This document shows positions 16,224 to 24,756 of a stretch of DNA of 64,000 nucleotides, one piece after another. The notes under the pieces are model-generated. The model ran no database searches, had not been told where the DNA came from, and worked only from the letters and a program-made list of their open reading frames with translations. How positions within the stretch are numbered: position 1 is the first letter of the stretch; every line of letters begins with the position of its first letter. This DNA is from CAYQQO01 sp964420115 (GTDB taxonomy: Bacteria > Patescibacteriota > Minisyncoccia > Portnoybacterales > UBA2143): contig CAYQQO010000001.1 of the NCBI GenBank assembly GCA_964420115.1, forward strand, positions 57,362-121,361, in the 5' to 3' direction. A program made the translations under genes and the position numbers.

Positions 16224-18224
16224 ATGGATAAAAAAACATTATTTAAAATACAATTTTTATTCCTGTTAATTTTAGGTGGAATTTTTGTTTTTTCAGCTAA
16301 TGTTCAGGCGGCTGCTTTAAACGAGCAGATTAATTTTTTTATTGATTCTACTTATGATCAGTACAGCAGAGAAAGAGTGCCGGCCACCCTGCGAACAATC
16401 GGTGATTTTATATATATTTATGTTGAAAACGATTATTATAATGAATTAACAGCTACCGAAAAAAATGATCTAAAAAGTAAATTAAGGACTTTGGCCGATG
16501 AGTTTGATACGGTTATTTATCCCAAAGAGAGGGCCGTTTTCGGCTCAGAGTGGACACCAGGTATTGATAATGATGTGAGAATTACACTTTTGGTCACTCA
16601 GTTAGTTAGTAATGCCGGAGGCTATATTAACACCCATGATGAATTTCCAAGAGAAAAAATTTCTACTTCCAATGAACGGGAAATGATTTATCTAAATTCT
16701 AAAGCTATAAATCATCCTTTGAATAAATCATATTTAGCTCATGAGTTTCAACATTTAATTAGTTTTTATCAAAAAAACGTATTACATAATATAGAGGAAG
16801 AGGTTTGGCTGAATGAGGCTCGTTCAGAATATGCTCCTACTCTTTGCGGTTATGATGATGTTTATCCTGGTAGTTATTTAGCTGACAGGGTGGATACTTT
16901 TTTGGATTCGCCGACTGATTCTTTAACTGAATGGCGAAACAGATCAGCTGATTATGGGGCTGTCAGCTTATTTATTCATTATTTGGTTGATCATTATGGA
17001 GAAGAAATTTTGACCAGAATGGTTTTAAGCAGCAGGGTTGGCATTGAAAGCGTTAATATTGCCTTAGCTGAACTGGGTTATCAAGATAACTTTGACAATG
17101 TTTTTGCTGATTGGGCGGTTGCTAATTACCTTAATGATTGTCAAGTGAGTCCTAAAAATACTTATTGTTATTTGAATAATAATTTAACCCATCAGCGGAT
17201 TCATACTGATTATACATCAAGTTATAGCGGTTTTCCTGATTTAATGGTGGCTCGCAGCAGCGCTGTAAAAGATTGGTCGCCGCGCTGGTATCAATTTCGG
17301 CAAGGGTCTGTTGTCGCAACTGAAAAGGATACTCTTCGGCTGGAATTCGCCGGTTCTTACCAGCGGGGAGATTTTAATGTTGCCTATATTGTTATAGAAG
17401 ATGATAAAACAATGGTTTATTTTATGGGATTAGATGAATATCAGCAGGCAACAGTAAATATCCCTAATTTTACCAGCAGAAACAAAACCGTTGTTCTTAT
17501 TCCTATCAACCAGTATAAAAGAAAAAGTTTTGGTTCAAATGATTCATTAAGCACTTTTACTTTTACTGCCGCTAGTATTGCTACTGATTTGCCTGTTATT
17601 GCCTATCTTTCCCCTGATAGTGGTTCTTTAGGAGGCGGCTTTGATATAGAGATTAATGGCAATAACCTTGATTCAGTTGGAAAAATTATTTTTGGTGGAA
17701 TAACCATAGATAATTTTGAAATAATCAATGACCAAAAGATAAAATTTACTGCTCCAGCTCATTCGGCAGAAAATGTAATTATTACTTTGTTTGATCAAGA
17801 GGGGAATCCAGTTAGTTTAAATGACGCTTTTACTTATTTACCGGAAGGCAATCCGGGCAATCCGGGCGATTATCCCGACGGCAGCTTACTGCGGGCTAAA
17901 GGCGGGTACAAAGTCTATATTATAGAAGGTAATTATAAGCGCTGGGTCCAAAGGGCAGAAATTTTTAACGCTTACGCCCATTTGCGTTGGGAAGATATTA
18001 TTGAAGTAGAGCCAGAGGTATTAGCGGAATATCAACAATCATGGCTTATTAGGGAAATTAATGATTCTAAAGTTTACGAGGTAAACGAAGACGGAACGAA
18101 ACATTGGCTTAATATGACAGCAGAGCAGTTTTCCATTTCTGGTCGTCTTTGGGATATGGTCTATATTGTTAATTCCTTTGAAAGGGATTTTTACCAAACT
18201 GGTTCGGATGTAAGGTTTGATTAA
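16224..18224 (+). CDS. Secreted HExxH metalloprotease with IPT/TIG domain and shared C-terminal domain
   Basis: 666 residues. A signal peptide ends near residue 30 (ANVQAA). The catalytic domain has HEFQH at 173-177 and the downstream WLNEARSEY near 195, where a Glu would be the third zinc ligand, as in M30-like peptidases. A beta-sandwich IPT/TIG domain covers about 455-540 (LPVIAYLSPDSGSLGGG). After a Gly/Pro linker, the last 115 residues (YPDGSLLRA to the end, with TKHWLNMTAEQF) are homologous to the C-terminus of the previous protein. It is presumably an exported zinc peptidase held at the surface by that domain. The murB start follows by 8 bases. Confidence 0.82.
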   Translation: MDKKTLFKIQFLFLLILGGIFVFSANVQAAALNEQINFFIDSTYDQYSRERVPATLRTIGDFIYIYVENDYYNELTATEKNDLKSKLRTLADEFDTVIYPKERAVFGSEWTPGIDNDVRITLLVTQLVSNAGGYINTHDEFPREKISTSNEREMIYLNSKAINHPLNKSYLAHEFQHLISFYQKNVLHNIEEEVWLNEARSEYAPTLCGYDDVYPGSYLADRVDTFLDSPTDSLTEWRNRSADYGAVSLFIHYLVDHYGEEILTRMVLSSRVGIESVNIALAELGYQDNFDNVFADWAVANYLNDCQVSPKNTYCYLNNNLTHQRIHTDYTSSYSGFPDLMVARSSAVKDWSPRWYQFRQGSVVATEKDTLRLEFAGSYQRGDFNVAYIVIEDDKTMVYFMGLDEYQQATVNIPNFTSRNKTVVLIPINQYKRKSFGSNDSLSTFTFTAASIATDLPVIAYLSPDSGSLGGGFDIEINGNNLDSVGKIIFGGITIDNFEIINDQKIKFTAPAHSAENVIITLFDQEGNPVSLNDAFTYLPEGNPGNPGDYPDGSLLRAKGGYKVYIIEGNYKRWVQRAEIFNAYAHLRWEDIIEVEPEVLAEYQQSWLIREINDSKVYEVNEDGTKHWLNMTAEQFSISGRLWDMVYIVNSFERDFYQTGSDVRFD

Positions 18225-18232
18225 TATTTTTT

Positions 18233-19168
18233 ATGAGTCCGTTGATACCAAAAGAAAATATTTTATTAAGTGAATATACAACTTTTCAAATAGGCGGGCC
18301 AGCCCGCTATTTTTTTAATGTTTTTACTAGTGGAGAATTAATAAAGGCAATTAATTTTGCTAAAGACAAAAAGCTGCCTTATTTTCTTTTAGGCGGAGGA
18401 AGCAATTTATTGGTTGGCGATAATGGCTATGAGGGGGTGATAATAAAATTAGAAAACAACAAATACCAAGTTAATAATAATACAATATTCGCCGAGGCAG
18501 GAGTCAGATTAAGTGAAGTGCTTGGTCTTTCTTTAAAAAACAATTTAACTGGTCTGGAGTGGGCGATAGGCATTCCCGGGACTATTGCCGGCGCTGTTAG
18601 GGGCAATAGCGGCGCTTTTGGCCAAAGTATTTCTCAATCAGTAAAAGAAGTGGATATTCTTAACGAAAAGTTGCAGATTTCAACTCTTAATTTTAATGAT
18701 TGTTTTTTTGCTTACAGAGAAAGTATTTTTAAAAAAACAAACAATATTATTCTTTCGGTTAAATTGGGATTAAAAGAGGGAAAAGAAAAAGAAATTCGTC
18801 ATATAATAAAGGAAAATTCAATTTATAGAAAAGGGAGAGAGCCAGCTGCTCCTTCTGCTGGTTGCATCTTTAAAAATTATCAATTAAAAAACGGCGAAGA
18901 AAGCGATCCTTTATTAAAAAAATTCCCAGAGTTTAAAGACAAAGTTAAAGGAGGAAAAATTGGAGTAGGGAGACTAATTGACCAGTGCGGCCTTAAGGGC
19001 AAAAAAAACAGACAAGCAATGATTTCCAACGAGCACGCTAACTTTATTATTAATCTTGGCGGGGCTAAAGCCAAAGATGTTATAGAGTTAATGAACTTAA
19101 TCAGAGAATCAGTTAAAAATAAATTTGATTTGGGTTTACAAGAAGAAGTTGTTCGTTTGGGTTGTTAA
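18233..19168 (+). CDS. murB: UDP-N-acetylenolpyruvoylglucosamine reductase
   Basis: 311 residues, normal for the short MurB form. The FAD-binding motifs YTTFQIGGPA near residue 15 and LLGGGSNLLV near 55 are intact, as are GLEWAIGIPGTIAGAVRGNSG (split here by family as WAIGIPG and GAVRGNSG) near 105-125 and the active-site PSAGCIFKN near 200. EHANFIINLGGAKA near the end is the substrate-binding segment. It reduces the enolpyruvyl product made by MurA, encoded at 46664-47926, to UDP-MurNAc in the cytoplasm. It follows two secreted-protein genes in the same direction. Confidence 0.96.
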   Translation: MSPLIPKENILLSEYTTFQIGGPARYFFNVFTSGELIKAINFAKDKKLPYFLLGGGSNLLVGDNGYEGVIIKLENNKYQVNNNTIFAEAGVRLSEVLGLSLKNNLTGLEWAIGIPGTIAGAVRGNSGAFGQSISQSVKEVDILNEKLQISTLNFNDCFFAYRESIFKKTNNIILSVKLGLKEGKEKEIRHIIKENSIYRKGREPAAPSAGCIFKNYQLKNGEESDPLLKKFPEFKDKVKGGKIGVGRLIDQCGLKGKKNRQAMISNEHANFIINLGGAKAKDVIELMNLIRESVKNKFDLGLQEEVVRLGC

Positions 19169-19250
19169 TGTGCAAATTTGTATTAGAGCAGAGACAACCG
19201 ATGATACTCTTGTATTATTCTCCTAAAAAATTTGTTAAAATAAAAATATT

Positions 19251-19664
19251 ATGAATATTATTATAAAAACAACTAATATAAAAATATCTCCCAGCATCAA
19301 TCATTATATTGAAGAAAAAATTGGCGCTTTAAATAAGTTTTTAAAAAAATATAATCCTGATTTAATCGAGGCAAGAGTGGAAGTAGGTAAAATTACTCGG
19401 GGTCAGCGGCATGGAGAAATTTTTAAAGCAGAAGTTAATTTAACTTTCGAGGGTCAGTTTATTCGCGTGGCTAAAACAGCAGAATCTGTTCAAACAGCTG
19501 TTGATTTAGTTAAAGACGAGTTAGCCGATGAGATAAAGCATTTAAAAGACAAAGAACAAACTAAATTTATCCGCGGCGCGCGTTCTTGGAAAAAGTTTTG
19601 GCGGGTTAATCCCTTGGCTCGTTTCCGCTCTTCTAAAGTGGATAAAGTTGTAAAAAAGAAGTAA
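19251..19664 (+). CDS. hpf: Ribosome hibernation promoting factor (short HPF/YfiA)
   Basis: 137 residues matching the S30AE/HPF N-terminal domain: IKTTNIKISPSINHYIEEKI at the start, then EARVEVGKITRGQRHGE and a helix rich in acidic residues (VDLVKDELADEI). The second domain of long HPF, which drives 100S dimerisation, is absent; a basic tail of about 30 residues takes its place. It binds the 30S decoding region in slow growth. A TAAAAT -10-like box ends 9 bases before the ATG. Confidence 0.92.
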   Translation: MNIIIKTTNIKISPSINHYIEEKIGALNKFLKKYNPDLIEARVEVGKITRGQRHGEIFKAEVNLTFEGQFIRVAKTAESVQTAVDLVKDELADEIKHLKDKEQTKFIRGARSWKKFWRVNPLARFRSSKVDKVVKKK

Positions 19665-19712
19665 AAAAATAAAAAAATATTTATCCACATAACAAACATT
19701 GACATATAAGCT

Positions 19713-19842
19713 ATAATTGGAGTGAGTGAGCCAAAACAAAAATTTATTTTTGTTTTGCGAGCGAACAACAAATATTTCCGAAAGGTCATAATTGGAGTGA
19801 GTGAGCCAAAACAAAAATTTATTTTTGTTTTGCGAGCGAACA
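19713..19842. repeat. 75-bp tandem repeat array with internal hairpin, broken by a gap
   Basis: One full unit starts at 19713 and an identical second unit at 19788 (period 75); the second is cut by the N run, and its tail reappears at 19943-19968. Each unit holds a perfect inverted repeat, CAAAACAAAAA / TTTTTGTTTTG with a TTTA loop, set between GTGAGC and CGAGCGAAC. Copies are identical, so it is not a CRISPR array. Copy number is unknown because the assembly failed here. Confidence 0.9.
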
Positions 19843-19942
19843 NNNNNNNNNNNNNNNNNNNNNNNNNNNNNNNNNNNNNNNNNNNNNNNNNNNNNNNNNN
19901 NNNNNNNNNNNNNNNNNNNNNNNNNNNNNNNNNNNNNNNNNN
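19843..19942. other. Assembly gap, 100 N
   Basis: Exactly 100 N, a conventional scaffold gap size, inside the tandem array. The true length is unknown and the open frames running through it are meaningless. Confidence 0.99.
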
Positions 19943-20000
19943 ACAAATATTTCCGAAAGGTCATAATTTTAAAAAAAGTTTGAGTTATTTTTATTAAAAC

Positions 20001-20028
20001 GGACAAAAAATGGAGGTCGATTTTGTCC
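20001..20028. repeat. Inverted repeat before the histone-like gene
   Basis: GGACAAAA (20001-20008) and TTTTGTCC (20021-20028) form a perfect 8-base palindrome with a 12-base spacer, just upstream of a TATAAT at 20034-20039 that may serve the gene starting at 20062. It could be an operator. Confidence 0.45.
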
Positions 20029-20061
20029 ACCATTATAATTAAATAAAAAGTTTACACTTCA

Positions 20062-20235
20062 ATGCCTAGAAAAAGAAAAAAGGCAACAAGAAAAAAAGCG
20101 ACTAGAACAACAAGGAAGAGAAAGAGCACAGCAAAAAGAAAACCTGTCAAGAGAAAGACAACAAAAAGAAAGCCGGCTAAAAGAAAGACTACTCGCAGAA
20201 AGAAGACAACCACTCGCCGCAGTAAAAAGAAATAA
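20062..20235 (+). CDS. Histone H1-like Lys/Arg/Thr-rich small protein
   Basis: A 57-residue ORF from ATG 20062 to TAA 20233-20235. Beginning MPRKRKKATRKK, it is made almost entirely of Lys, Arg, Thr, Ala and Pro in loose repeats such as KRKPVKRK and KRKPAKRK, and ends RRSKKK. This composition is that of bacterial histone H1-like or AlgP-tail proteins, which coat DNA non-specifically. No acidic or aromatic residue is present. It lies alone between the tandem array and speD, with a possible terminator behind it. The minus-strand frame opposite is a Ser/Cys-rich shadow. Confidence 0.75.
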   Translation: MPRKRKKATRKKATRTTRKRKSTAKRKPVKRKTTKRKPAKRKTTRRKKTTTRRSKKK

Positions 20236-20297
20236 TTGCTTTCTTTTGTTCTTGTCTGTCATCAATAGATAATAAACTCTTGTTAGTTGGTATTTTG

Positions 20298-20341
20298 AAG
20301 GGGGTTCTTCTTTCTCTTATGGCTGTTTTGTTGACCCCCTT
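20298..20341 (+). terminator. Possible terminator after the histone-like gene
   Basis: AAGGGGGT (20298-20305) pairs perfectly with ACCCCCTT (20334-20341) and is followed by TTTAAGTTTT. The 28-base loop is longer than usual, which lowers confidence. Confidence 0.4.
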
Positions 20342-20407
20342 TTAAGTTTTATTAAGATAAGCCCTTTTTGTTTCTACTCTTTGTTTTTGAAAGGGTCGTT
20401 CTCCTCG

Positions 20408-20451
20408 GTTAATTAATTTAATTGACAAAATTAATTAACAGAGGTTATCTT
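20408..20451 (+). promoter_or_regulatory. speD promoter overlapped by a 12-bp palindrome
   Basis: GTTAATTAATTT (20408-20419) and AAATTAATTAAC (20428-20439) are perfect inverted arms 8 bases apart. The spacer carries the start of a consensus -35, TTGACA (20422-20427), and an 18-base spacer leads to TATCTT (20446-20451), 11 bases before the speD ATG. A dimeric repressor bound here would cover the -35. Confidence 0.55.
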
Positions 20452-20462
20452 GATTAAATTAT

Positions 20463-20867
20463 ATGAAAGAAAAAGCAAAGGGTTTTTGTAGTACCCAAAA
20501 CAATGCCAAATATGCTGGCAGGCATATATTATTGGAATTTTGGGGCGCGCAAGAACTAGACTCAATTAATATAACAAAAAAGGCGTTGACCGAAGCAATT
20601 AAAGCGGCCGGGGCAACGCTTCTTAAAATTGATTTACATGAATTTTCCCCTCAAGGTATTTCCGGGGTAGCGATTATCGCCGAGAGCCATATCAGTATCC
20701 ATACTTGGCCAGAGTACAACTATGCCGCTTTAGACATTTTTACCTGCGGCAATAGGGTTAAGCCGTATAAGGCGGTAGTTATTTTAAAAAAATATTTTAA
20801 ACCTGAAAAAGTTGAAATAAAAGAGATAAATAGAGGTAATTTAGTTAGGGTTCTCAAAGTTAAATAA
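20463..20867 (+). CDS. speD: S-adenosylmethionine decarboxylase proenzyme, prokaryotic type
   Basis: 134 residues, about the usual size. The self-cleavage site is intact: AESHISIHTWPE near residue 74 supplies the Ser that becomes the pyruvoyl group and the processing His (fifth residue after it), and DIFTCG places the catalytic Cys twenty residues after the Ser, as in the Thermotoga enzyme. It would decarboxylate SAM to the aminopropyl donor for spermidine. No spermidine synthase or other polyamine gene is nearby. Some CPR SpeD homologues are reported to have changed to ornithine or arginine decarboxylases, so the substrate should not be assumed. Confidence 0.92.
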   Translation: MKEKAKGFCSTQNNAKYAGRHILLEFWGAQELDSINITKKALTEAIKAAGATLLKIDLHEFSPQGISGVAIIAESHISIHTWPEYNYAALDIFTCGNRVKPYKAVVILKKYFKPEKVEIKEINRGNLVRVLKVK

Positions 20868-20920
20868 ATTTTATATTTATTTTTTGTTTTTGGGCGTGAT
20901 ATGTGGCACAATATAAACAA

Positions 20921-21580
20921 ATGCGTAAAATTCTTTTTTACCACATAAAAAAAAAGAAACATGGTTTTACTCTCATAGAATTATTGGTTATAATAGCTGT
21001 TTTGGGCCTGCTTGCTTCAATCGTTCTTGTCTCTTTGAGTAATGCGAGGGGGAGGACAAGGGATAGCGATCGTGTCCAAAGTTTTGTTAATATTTCTAAG
21101 GGGCTAGAGGCATTTTATGTGGACCATGGTTATTATCCAAAAGTTTGCGCTTCTTTGAAGCATGGTTTTTCTTATGCACAAAGAAATGCTGATGGTTCTT
21201 GCGGCAGCGGTGTTACCTTATGGTTTGACAATAGCGCTTCAGAGGGTTTTTTAGATTCTATATTCCCGGAATACATTAATAGAGGCAACTGGGAAGATCC
21301 TTTAAATCCAGCAGCTGATAATAACCTAAATAATAAACATAATTGCCGTTATGCAATACCAAAATTCGAAGCAGGGTGTAATTTTGCTAATAAGCAAGAG
21401 TGTAAAGGTGATGGGCAATCAGAGGGAGACCCATTAGATTGTAAGCCCCAGAAATATTTTCTTCATTGCACATTGGAGGGCGATTCAAATATAGCTAAAA
21501 ACGATGGCGGCACCCATGACCAAGTGTTTGAAATTTCTTTTCCTGATGAATGGATATGCTTAACAACAATACCTGAATAA
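20921..21580 (+). CDS. Type IV prepilin-like (pseudopilin) protein
   Basis: 219 residues from the ATG at 20921; a GTG at 20903 would add six residues. A basic leader ends at the prepilin peptidase site HGFTLIELLV, with cleavage after Gly and Glu at mature position 5, followed by the hydrophobic N-terminal helix (IIAVLGLLASIVLVSLSN). The globular part has six or more Cys and the pilin-like FYVDHGYYPKVC. It would be assembled into a type IV pilus or pseudopilus after processing at the membrane. No pilus assembly gene is in the window, so other loci must supply the machinery. Confidence 0.88.
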   Translation: MRKILFYHIKKKKHGFTLIELLVIIAVLGLLASIVLVSLSNARGRTRDSDRVQSFVNISKGLEAFYVDHGYYPKVCASLKHGFSYAQRNADGSCGSGVTLWFDNSASEGFLDSIFPEYINRGNWEDPLNPAADNNLNNKHNCRYAIPKFEAGCNFANKQECKGDGQSEGDPLDCKPQKYFLHCTLEGDSNIAKNDGGTHDQVFEISFPDEWICLTTIPE

Positions 21581-21679
21581 AAATTAATTTATAAAATTTT
21601 TGTTTTTCACCCCAAGTCTTTGCTTGCGGTTTTTTTATCCTTGTTTTTCTTAAATAAATATATTAAGCTTTAAGTGTTT

Positions 21680-24265
21680 ATGACTCTGTTGTCTAAAATT
21701 ATTGGCGATTCCAACGAGAGGAATATAAAAAAAATCCAGTCATTGGTAGAAGAGATTAATAAGCTCGAACCGCAGTTCGGGTCTTTTTCTGCTGAACAAA
21801 TAAAAGAAAAGACAAAAGAGTTTAAAAAGAGATTAAAAGAGGACGAAACGCTTGATGATTTGTTGGTTGAGGCATTCGCTCTAGTCAGAGAAGCTGCCAA
21901 GAGAACTCTGGGCCAAAGGCATTTTGATGTTCAGTTAATCGGAGGCGTTGTTCTCCACCGCGGGCAAATTGCTGAAATGAAAACAGGAGAAGGGAAAACG
22001 CTGTCAGCCACTTTAGCTGTCTATTTAAACGCCTTAATCGGCAAGGGCGTCCATGTTATCACTGTTAATGATTATTTATCCCGCAGAGACACCAACTGGA
22101 TGGGCCCTGTTTATCATTTGCTTGGCCTGACATGCGCCTGTCTTAATCATGAGAAGGCATATATTTTTGAGCCTTCCAGTGATCCTGATAAAAACGAAGT
22201 GACAGTAGAAATGGAAAATTTGCAGGAAATTACCAGAAAAGGAGCTTATTTAGCAGATATTACATATGGGACAAACAATGAGTTCGGCTTTGATTATTTA
22301 AGGGATAATATGGCTCCTTCTTTGGATATAATGGTTCAAAGAGAGCCGCACTTTGCCATTATTGACGAAGTTGACAGTATTTTAATTGATGAAGCGAGAA
22401 CTCCTTTAATAATATCTGCTCCTGATGCAGAATCCACTAAGCTTTATGACCAATTCAGTCGGGTAATCCCTCAATTGAAAGAAAATATTGATTACAACAT
22501 TGATGAAAAAATGAAGGCTGCTACTTTAACAGAAGAAGGAATTTTAAAAGTAGAAAAAATATTGGGCCTTGAAAATATTTATCAGGAAGGCGGCATTCGT
22601 TACGTTCATCATTTGGAGCAGGCTCTGCGCGCCCAAGTTATTTTCAAAAAAGATAAGGATTATGTTGTTAAAGACGGGCAGGTGGTAATAGTGGACGAGT
22701 TTACCGGGCGGCTAATGCCCGGCCGCCGCTATTCCGACGGCCTTCATCAGGCCTTAGAGGCCAAAGAAAAAGTTCGTGTTCAGCAGGAAAGCCGCACTTT
22801 GGCATCAATTACTTTCCAAAACTATTTCCGCCGTTATCCAAAACTGTCCGGCATGACAGGGACAGCTCTGACATCTGCTGAAGAGTTTCACAAGGTCTAT
22901 AACTTGGAAGTTGCAGTAGTGCCGACCAACAAGCCAATGGTAAGAAGGGATTTGCCTGATAGTGTTTATAAAAACGAAAGAGGTAAATTTTTAGCTATTG
23001 CTAAAGAAATTAAAGAAAGGCATCTTGAGGGTCAGCCAGTATTAGTCGGTACGGTCTCTATTGAAAAAAATGAACTTCTTTCCGCTTATTTAAAAAAGGA
23101 AGGAATTCCTCATCAAATTCTTAATGCTAAAAACCACGAACAAGAAGCGCAAATAATCGCCCGGGCCGGGGGGAAGGGAGCGGTAACGGTTGCTACTAAT
23201 ATGGCGGGAAGAGGTGTAGACATTATTTTAGGTGGACGGCCAGAGGACGGGAACGACAAACAAAAATATGAAGAAGTTGTCAAATTAGGCGGCCTTTATG
23301 TTATTGGCACAGAAAGACACGAAGCAAGAAGAATTGATAACCAGTTGCGTGGCAGATCAGGTCGGCAGGGCGATCCCGGTTCAAGTCGTTTTTTTGTTTC
23401 TTTGGAAGACGATTTAATGCGCATTTTCGGCGGCGACCGCGTTAAATCAATGATGGAAACATTAAAGGTTCCCGAAGACCAGCCTATTGAGAATAAATTT
23501 ATTTCCAAAGCGATTGAATCCGCCCAAAGTAAAATTGAAGGACACAACTTTGATATTAGAAAGCATGTTTTGGAATATGATGACGTCATGAACAAGCAAA
23601 GAGAAGCAATTTACAAAAGGCGTCTTCAGGTTTTAAGTCAAGAGAATTTAAAAGAGGAGATATTGGGGATGATAAATGATGAAATAAAAAAAATATCTTA
23701 TTTTCATACTCAAGGGCCGAAAGAAAACTGGAACATTAAAGAACTAACAGAAATTGCAAAAAGCATTATGCCAGCGCCGAATAATTTAGAACAAGAATTA
23801 AAACAATTTGATTCTCCTGAAAAAGCAACTGATTATTTAATAAATTTAGCTAAAACCAGCTACCAGAAAAAAGAGGAAGAATTAGAAGAAAAAAATATGC
23901 GCCAAGTTGAAAAATTCGTTCTTCTTCGCTGTATTGAATCTTTGTGGATGGACCATATTGATAATATGAGTCATTTAAGAGACAGTGTTCGTTTGCGCGC
24001 CTACGGCCAGAAAGACCCGTTGGTTGAATACAAAAACGAAGGGGCTCGTTTATTCCAACGATTGTTATCATCAATCCAAAGTACTCTTGTTAGTACAATT
24101 TACAAAGTTGCTTTAGCGCCAGAAGGAGCGCGCCACCGCCACGAGCATAGCTACTCCAGAGCAGGCGGCGCCGGCCATCAGCCAGCGTATGGCAAAAAAG
24201 TGGGCAGGAATGATCCTTGTCCATGCGGTTCGGGAAAAAAGTTTAAAAAGTGCCATGGGAAGTAA
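21680..24265 (+). CDS. secA: Preprotein translocase ATPase SecA
   Basis: 861 residues from the ATG at 21680 (an in-frame GTG at 21674 is possible). The motor is complete: MKTGEGKT Walker A near residue 96, DEVDSILIDEAR near 233, VATNMAGRGVDIILGG and the RGRSGRQGDPG arginine-finger motif in the second ATPase lobe. A preprotein-crosslinking domain with an insert (EPSSDPDKNEV), a helical scaffold and a C-terminal zinc knuckle (PCPCGSGKKFKKCHG) follow. It pushes preproteins through SecYEG and would serve the signal-peptide proteins encoded nearby. Confidence 0.97.
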   Translation: MTLLSKIIGDSNERNIKKIQSLVEEINKLEPQFGSFSAEQIKEKTKEFKKRLKEDETLDDLLVEAFALVREAAKRTLGQRHFDVQLIGGVVLHRGQIAEMKTGEGKTLSATLAVYLNALIGKGVHVITVNDYLSRRDTNWMGPVYHLLGLTCACLNHEKAYIFEPSSDPDKNEVTVEMENLQEITRKGAYLADITYGTNNEFGFDYLRDNMAPSLDIMVQREPHFAIIDEVDSILIDEARTPLIISAPDAESTKLYDQFSRVIPQLKENIDYNIDEKMKAATLTEEGILKVEKILGLENIYQEGGIRYVHHLEQALRAQVIFKKDKDYVVKDGQVVIVDEFTGRLMPGRRYSDGLHQALEAKEKVRVQQESRTLASITFQNYFRRYPKLSGMTGTALTSAEEFHKVYNLEVAVVPTNKPMVRRDLPDSVYKNERGKFLAIAKEIKERHLEGQPVLVGTVSIEKNELLSAYLKKEGIPHQILNAKNHEQEAQIIARAGGKGAVTVATNMAGRGVDIILGGRPEDGNDKQKYEEVVKLGGLYVIGTERHEARRIDNQLRGRSGRQGDPGSSRFFVSLEDDLMRIFGGDRVKSMMETLKVPEDQPIENKFISKAIESAQSKIEGHNFDIRKHVLEYDDVMNKQREAIYKRRLQVLSQENLKEEILGMINDEIKKISYFHTQGPKENWNIKELTEIAKSIMPAPNNLEQELKQFDSPEKATDYLINLAKTSYQKKEEELEEKNMRQVEKFVLLRCIESLWMDHIDNMSHLRDSVRLRAYGQKDPLVEYKNEGARLFQRLLSSIQSTLVSTIYKVALAPEGARHRHEHSYSRAGGAGHQPAYGKKVGRNDPCPCGSGKKFKKCHGK

Positions 24266-24743
24266 TAAAAAATTAAAAATTCTTACTTATCAGAATTATT
24301 TGGAGGTAATAAAAGCAAGTCGGGGGACAACTATGTTCCGCCGTCTTTATGTTTTAGATAACGGCAGAAAAAAAGACATTTTAAAAAACGGCCAGCTCTC
24401 TTGCGCAGTTTATGTTTCTTCAATTTTAAAATTATTTAATTTGATTTCCAAGCTCCATACAACAGTCAAAAGTACTCTTGATGATATGAGGAAGAACGGC
24501 TGGAGGCCAACTAAAAAATTACAAGCTGGCAACGTTTTGCTTTGGGAGGAGAAGAAACAAGCCGATGGAGAATTTCATCAGCACCTCGGCTTTTATTTGG
24601 GGCAAAACAGGGCAATCAGCAACAGGGATGAGAAAAGAGCGCCGACTGTTCATCATTTTACTTATGGTAGGGATAAAAATAACAGGCCTAAAAGAAAAAT
24701 TGTTCAAATTTTTACTCATCGGATAATTAAAGAAGAGTGGTGA
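24255..24743 (+). CDS. Possible papain-fold (NlpC/P60- or CHAP-like) hydrolase
   Basis: 162 residues from the ATG at 24255, overlapping the end of secA by 11 bases; the frame stays open further upstream but that part is a shadow of secA. LSCAVYVSSIL near residue 50 could place a catalytic Cys at the start of a helix, and HQHLGFYLG near 110, followed by AISN, could supply the His on a strand. The lead-in QAGNVLLWEE resembles the GDVLLW strand of NlpC/P60 and CHAP amidases, which cut peptidoglycan peptides. There is no signal peptide. The fold assignment is tentative. Confidence 0.5.
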   Translation: MGSNKKLKILTYQNYLEVIKASRGTTMFRRLYVLDNGRKKDILKNGQLSCAVYVSSILKLFNLISKLHTTVKSTLDDMRKNGWRPTKKLQAGNVLLWEEKKQADGEFHQHLGFYLGQNRAISNRDEKRAPTVHHFTYGRDKNNRPKRKIVQIFTHRIIKEEW

Positions 24744-24756
24744 AGATGAATTCTAA

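Noticed and set aside
19713..19968. CRISPR-like array
   Set aside because: The period is 75 bases with complete identity between copies, including the would-be spacer, and no cas gene is near.
19681..20061. Chromosome origin (oriC)
   Set aside because: Only one perfect DnaA-box sequence is present, dnaA/dnaN are absent, and skew could not be measured. A single 9-base match is expected by chance in a window this size.
20059..20265. Cys/Ser-rich 68-aa protein on the minus strand
   Set aside because: It is the complement of the Lys/Arg-codon-rich histone-like gene; its composition is a by-product.
24189..24254. Longer start for the papain-like gene inside secA
   Set aside because: Those codons are another frame of the conserved SecA zinc-knuckle region; the ATG at 24255 is sufficient.
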